Positions 6,901 through 8,913 of a stretch of 8,913 nt of DNA are shown piece after piece. The notes under the pieces are model-generated. The model did not search any database. It had not been told where the DNA came from and saw nothing but the letters and a program-made list of their open reading frames with translations. The position numbers and the translations under genes were made by a program. This DNA is from Actinomycetales bacterium (GTDB taxonomy: Bacteria; Actinomycetota; Actinomycetes; Actinomycetales; Beutenbergiaceae). Numbering within the stretch: the stretch's first letter is position 1; every line of letters starts with the position of its first letter. The stretch is taken from contig JAENWO010000089.1 of the NCBI GenBank assembly GCA_016649925.1, positions 1 through 8,913 on the forward strand, in the 5' to 3' direction.

Positions 6901-7486
6901 CTCCGACCACCCGCTGTCCGGGATCGAGCACGTCCTGACCCAGGCCGCGGACGTCTCCATCGCCACACTCCTCGCGGACGAGCAGCGGCCGGACAACTCC
7001 ACCGTGACGATCGCCGGCCTCATCACGTCCCTGCAGCGCAAGATGTCGAAGCAGGGCAACGCGTGGGCGGCCGTGACGATCGAGGACATGGAGGGCTCGG
7101 TCGAGGTGATGTTCTTCGGCGAGACCTACCTCGCTTACTCCGCGATCCTCGCCGAGGACCAGGTGGTGGTCCTGCGCGGACGGGTCCGCCGCCGCGACGA
7201 CGCGATGCAGCTCCAGGCGATGGAGGTCTCGCTGCCCGACGTCTCGGTGGGCGACGACGCACCCGTCACCCTCAGCATCCCGACGAACCGCTGCACGCCA
7301 CCGGTCGTGGAGCAGCTGCGCGACATCCTGTCCACCCATCCCGGCGTCACCGAGGTGCACGTGAAGCTCACGTCGCCCGGACGGGCCACGGTGCTGCGGC
7401 TCGAGGACGGGCTGCGGGTGGAGCGCACCCCTGCGTTGTACGGGGACCTCAAGGCGCTGCTCGGGCCGAACTGCCTCGCGGTGTAG
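3938..7486 (+). CDS. dnaE: DNA polymerase III subunit alpha (replicative, DnaE1 type)
   Basis: This 1182-residue protein is the catalytic subunit of the chromosomal replicase. The N-terminal PHP domain starts HLHAHTEYSMLDG. All nine positions expected for an active PHP exonuclease centre are present: H9, H11, D18, H43, E68, H103, C154, D222 and H224. The palm has GPGRGSG (379-385) and PDFDVDF, with D423 and D425. The third catalytic aspartate is D585 in KMDFLGLRNLT. The finger motif YAFNKAHSAAYG starts at 779. QFDLF (944-948) matches the beta-clamp-binding motif. An OB-fold follows at about 1020-1095 (ITSLQRKMSKQGNAWA), then the C-terminal domain. Length and colinearity match mycobacterial DnaE1 rather than the shorter mutasome-type DnaE2/ImuC. 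The start at 3938 leaves only a few residues before the PHP motif, as in the family. The stop lies 3 bases from the convergent transporter gene. Confidence 0.97.
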   Translation: MPSDFVHLHAHTEYSMLDGAARLDDLFTEAERLGQSALATTDHGYLFGAYDFWSKARKHGIKPIIGVEAYLTPGTSRFDKTRVRWGDASQASDDVSARGGYTHMTLLSRTTAGMHNLFRMSSLASLEGQLGKWPRMDRELLTTYSDGLIATSGCASGEIQTRLRLGHHEEARRAAGEFQDIFGAENFYIEIMDHGLDIERRTFADLIALSKEIGAPLLATNDLHYTKAEDAHAHEALLCVQSGSTLAEPTNEQGGNRFAFGGEGYYLKSADQMRELFRDYPQACDNTLLVAEQCDVTFTEQVGKYMPHFPVPEGEDEVSTFVKAVEVGLHRRFPEGIPDEVRRRAAYENEIITSKGYAGYYLVVADFINWAKDRGIRVGPGRGSGAGSMAAYAMGITELDPLKNGLIFERFLNPERMSLPDFDVDFDERRRGEVIRYVSDKYGEDKVAYIVTYGTIKAKQALKDSSRVLGYPFAMGEKLTKAMPPAVMGKDITLTGMFNPGDKRYAEADEFRKVVEIDPDAQKVVETAKGIENLKRQWGVHAAGIIISSEPLLDIIPIMRREQDGAIITQIDFPAGEDLGLVKMDFLGLRNLTILDDALENIQVNGKAPVQVETLTLDDRNTYALLGRGDTLGVFQLDGGGMRALLRLMHPDNFEDISAVGALYRPGPMGANSHTNYALRKNGQQDITLLHPQLAGPLDEILGTTYGLIVYQEQVMEIAQKLAGYTLGQADLLRRAMGKKKKSILDAEFKPFSAGMRANGYPDAAIKALWDVLVPFSDYAFNKAHSAAYGLVSYWTAYLKANYPTEYMAALLTSTRDDKDKSALYLNECRRMGITVLPPDVNASAGTFTPVGQDIRFGLAAVRNVGANVVDGIVRAREEKGDFTSFTDFLEKVPAVVCNKRTIESLIKAGAFDSLDHTRRSLLMVHEQAVDAVIGVKRKEAEGQFDLFASLSGGMDDGVGFAVEVPNLPEWEKKQRLTFEREMLGLYVSDHPLSGIEHVLTQAADVSIATLLADEQRPDNSTVTIAGLITSLQRKMSKQGNAWAAVTIEDMEGSVEVMFFGETYLAYSAILAEDQVVVLRGRVRRRDDAMQLQAMEVSLPDVSVGDDAPVTLSIPTNRCTPPVVEQLRDILSTHPGVTEVHVKLTSPGRATVLRLEDGLRVERTPALYGDLKALLGPNCLAV

Positions 7487-7489
7487 TTC

Positions 7490-8206
7490 TCAGACGACGC
7501 CGGCGACGCCGAGCAACCGGCCGACGAGGAACGTCGCCGCCAGGGCGAACGCGCCACCGACCACCACGCGCCCCGCCGCGCGGAACTTCGACCCGCCGCC
7601 GATGTAGGCGCCGAGCCAGCCGGTCACACCCAGAGCGACGAGCACGGCCACGAACGTCACCGGGATCCGCAGGTGCGTCGGCGGCAGGAGGATGGCGAGC
7701 ATCGGCAGCACCGAGCCGGCGAGGAAGGAGATGGCCGAGGCGAGCGCCGCATGCCACGCACTGACCACGTCGGTCTCGTGGATGTTCAGCTCGGCGTCGA
7801 GGTGGGCGGCCAGCGCGTCCCGTTCGGTCAGCTCGACGGCCACCTGACGGGCCGTGGCGGCGCTCAGCCCCTTCGCCTGGTAGATCCCGGTGAGCTCGGC
7901 CAGCTCCTCCTCCGGCTCCTCGTGGAGCTCGCCCCGCTCCTTCTCGATCAGCGCGCGCTGGCTGTCGCTCTGGCTGGAGACGGAGACGTACTCACCGAGA
8001 GCCATGGAGATCGCCCCACCCACGACGGCGGCCAGGCCGGCGATCAGGATCGGCCCGGAGGCGGTGCTCACGCCCGCGACACCGACGACGACGGCGGCCA
8101 CGGACACGATCCCGTCATTGGCCCCGAGCACGCCCGCGCGCAGCCAGTTCAGGCGTGCGGCCATGTCGTCCTGGTGAGGTTCGTCCTCGTGGAAGCGGAT
8201 GCTCAT
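7490..8206 (-). CDS. VIT1/CCC1 family Fe/Mn transporter
   Basis: This 238-residue membrane protein belongs to the VIT1/CCC1 (DUF125) family, which moves Fe2+ or Mn2+ across membranes, typically as cation/proton exchangers for detoxification. The hallmark first helix NWLRAGVLGANDGIVSVA (20-37, conserved D31) is followed by GGAISMALGEYVSVSSQSD (63-81), with the conserved Met, Glu and Tyr. A Glu-rich cytosolic segment at about 88-143 (EKERGELHEEPEEE) corresponds to the metal-binding helical domain. Hydrophobic helices follow at about 151-175, 181-202 and 213-236. The ATG at 8206 fits the family N-terminus, but no clear ribosome binding site precedes it. A GTG at 8242 would add 12 atypical residues. 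It ends 3 bases from dnaE, tail to tail, and lies 51 bp downstream of the kinase-like gene on the same strand, so the two may share a transcript. Metal specificity is not deducible. Confidence 0.92.
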   Translation of the reverse strand: MSIRFHEDEPHQDDMAARLNWLRAGVLGANDGIVSVAAVVVGVAGVSTASGPILIAGLAAVVGGAISMALGEYVSVSSQSDSQRALIEKERGELHEEPEEELAELTGIYQAKGLSAATARQVAVELTERDALAAHLDAELNIHETDVVSAWHAALASAISFLAGSVLPMLAILLPPTHLRIPVTFVAVLVALGVTGWLGAYIGGGSKFRAAGRVVVGGAFALAATFLVGRLLGVAGVV

Positions 8207-8257
8207 GTGTGCAGGTAACCACTGCGTTCCCGGGCGCGCCACATAGGAGAGGCTGGC

Positions 8258-8913
8258 CTAATCCGGGTCCGTCAGGGCTAGCAGCCTGCGAACCGTCGTC
8301 GCGTGCGCGAGTCCGTCGGCCGGGGTGACGCAGGCGCGGAACAGGGCGGCCCGGACGAGAAGCTGCCGTGACGGTGCCTCGGCCGTGCCGTGCCACCGTT
8401 GCCGCTCGACGAGGCTGGCCGGTGCGTCGTACCAGGTGAGTGCGTCGACGACCACGACGGCGGCGGCCCACGCGGCGGGGCGGTGGTAGACCGCCCAGCC
8501 GATGACGGCCGGTGGCAGTCGGGGGGAGTGCAGGACGTTGCCGAGCAGATCGCCGTGGACCGGTTGGTCCTGCACCCGCACCGGCTCACGGGCCGCCAGG
8601 AGGCGCTCGACGAGCGCATCGCCGAGCGTGTGCGCCGGCCGGTCGGCCTCGCCCCAGGCGACCCGGTCGGCGGCGGACCACGGGTCGTCCCGGGAGGCGA
8701 CGAACGACGGCGTCGGGAACGTCTCGGTGGCGGCATGGAAGCGGTCGGCGACCTCCAGGGCCACGTCGTGGTCGTGCGGGTCGACCTCGCCGGGCTCGTA
8801 CTCCCACGCCTCCCAGCCGTCGACCTCCCAGCCGTCGACCTCCCAGCCGTCGACCTCCCAGCCGTCGACCTCCCAGCCGTCGACCTCCCAGCCGTCGACC
8901 TCCCAGCCGTCGA
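8258..8913 (-). CDS. TIGR02569-like APH/kinase-fold protein, C-terminal part, with VDGWE repeats
   Basis: The frame is open from the window edge to TAG at 8258-8260 and gives 217 visible residues; the N-terminus lies outside the window. The sequence resembles the actinobacterial TIGR02569 family, distantly related to aminoglycoside phosphotransferases and of unknown function. Landmarks are AWEYEPGEVD, the Brenner-like motif VHGDLLGNVL (codons in 8531-8560) and YHRPAAWAAAVVVVDALTW. The catalytic Asp of HGD and the downstream Asn are present. The next motif, usually an I-(T/V)-D element carrying the second metal-binding Asp, reads VIGW here, with Gly at 8498-8500. The visible N-terminal end is seven copies of DGWE joined by Val, from a 15-bp tandem repeat; only one such segment is expected before AWEYEPG. 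Starting at the internal GTG (8764) would cut off the family-like AWEYEPG region, so I treat the gene as 5'-truncated by the window. Confidence 0.75.
   Translation of the reverse strand, partial: DGWEVDGWEVDGWEVDGWEVDGWEVDGWEVDGWEAWEYEPGEVDPHDHDVALEVADRFHAATETFPTPSFVASRDDPWSAADRVAWGEADRPAHTLGDALVERLLAAREPVRVQDQPVHGDLLGNVLHSPRLPPAVIGWAVYHRPAAWAAAVVVVDALTWYDAPASLVERQRWHGTAEAPSRQLLVRAALFRACVTPADGLAHATTVRRLLALTDPD
8809..8913. repeat. Perfect 15-bp tandem repeat, seven copies, running off the window
   Basis: The unit CCTCCCAGCCGTCGA is repeated seven times without any mismatch from 8809 to the last base (105 bp). It is in frame on the minus strand and encodes VDGWE. Total identity between copies suggests recent slippage expansion, or an assembly artefact at a contig end; the true copy number is not visible. 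Confidence 0.95.

Noticed and set aside
4424..7360. A 978-codon open frame on the minus strand opposite dnaE
   Set aside because: Its composition (Val, Arg, Asp, His, Leu, Gly rich, no recognisable motifs) is the usual shadow of a high-GC coding strand; dnaE is unambiguous on the other strand.
8207..8242. GTG start at 8242 for the VIT-type transporter
   Set aside because: It adds 12 atypical residues and has no ribosome binding site; the ATG at 8206 fits the family N-terminus better, although its own binding site is also unclear.
8258..8764. Kinase-like gene starting at the GTG at 8764
   Set aside because: Upstream residues including AWEYEPGE resemble the family and the frame stays open to the window edge, so the start lies outside.
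8809..8913. CRISPR array or integron-like repeat
   Set aside because: The 15-bp units are directly abutting with no spacers and lie in a coding frame, so this is a tandem repeat.

Overview
This is a high-GC (roughly 70%) chromosomal segment from an actinomycete. The gene content fits the division/cell-wall neighbourhood seen across Actinomycetota: the 3' end of divIVA/wag31, then lspA, an RluA-family pseudouridine synthase and, further on, dnaE. A Micrococcales-type organism is my best guess from the style of the proteins, but the genus cannot be read from the window.

Layout. Positions 1-120 hold the last 39 codons of a DivIVA/Wag31 coiled-coil protein, followed by a strong GC hairpin (148-183). 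A tight plus-strand operon comes next: lspA (211-942), an RluA-family rRNA pseudouridine synthase (935-1861) and a GNAT acetyltransferase (1858-2343). These are joined by 8-nt and 4-nt overlaps. A GTG overlapping the acetyltransferase stop opens a short frame that looks like the first ~37 residues of an MFS transporter and then dissolves, so I read it as a gene remnant (about 2340-2450). A minus-strand PLP aminotransferase (2485-3759) converges on it. A 178-bp divergent intergenic region separates the aminotransferase from dnaE and contains two different tandem duplications. dnaE (3938-7486) encodes a full-length replicative polymerase III alpha subunit. It has a -10-like TAGAAT seven bases before its ATG, suggesting a leaderless mRNA. 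Three bases after the dnaE stop, a minus-strand VIT1/CCC1-type metal transporter gene ends (7490-8206). Upstream of it on the same strand is the C-terminal part of a TIGR02569-like aminoglycoside-phosphotransferase-fold protein (8258 to the window edge). That gene contains seven perfect in-frame 15-bp repeats encoding (V)DGWE, which run off the end of the window.

Functionally this is mostly housekeeping: polar growth (DivIVA), lipoprotein signal-peptide removal (LspA), rRNA modification (pseudouridine synthase) and DNA replication with a predicted built-in PHP proofreading exonuclease (DnaE). I see no mobile element, CRISPR array, tRNA/rRNA or clear novel multi-gene system. The points most worth a second look are the perfect pentapeptide-coding tandem repeat inside the kinase-like gene, that protein's apparent loss of the metal-binding Asp, the MFS gene remnant, the duplicated elements in the aminotransferase/dnaE divergent promoter region and the likely leaderless dnaE transcript.
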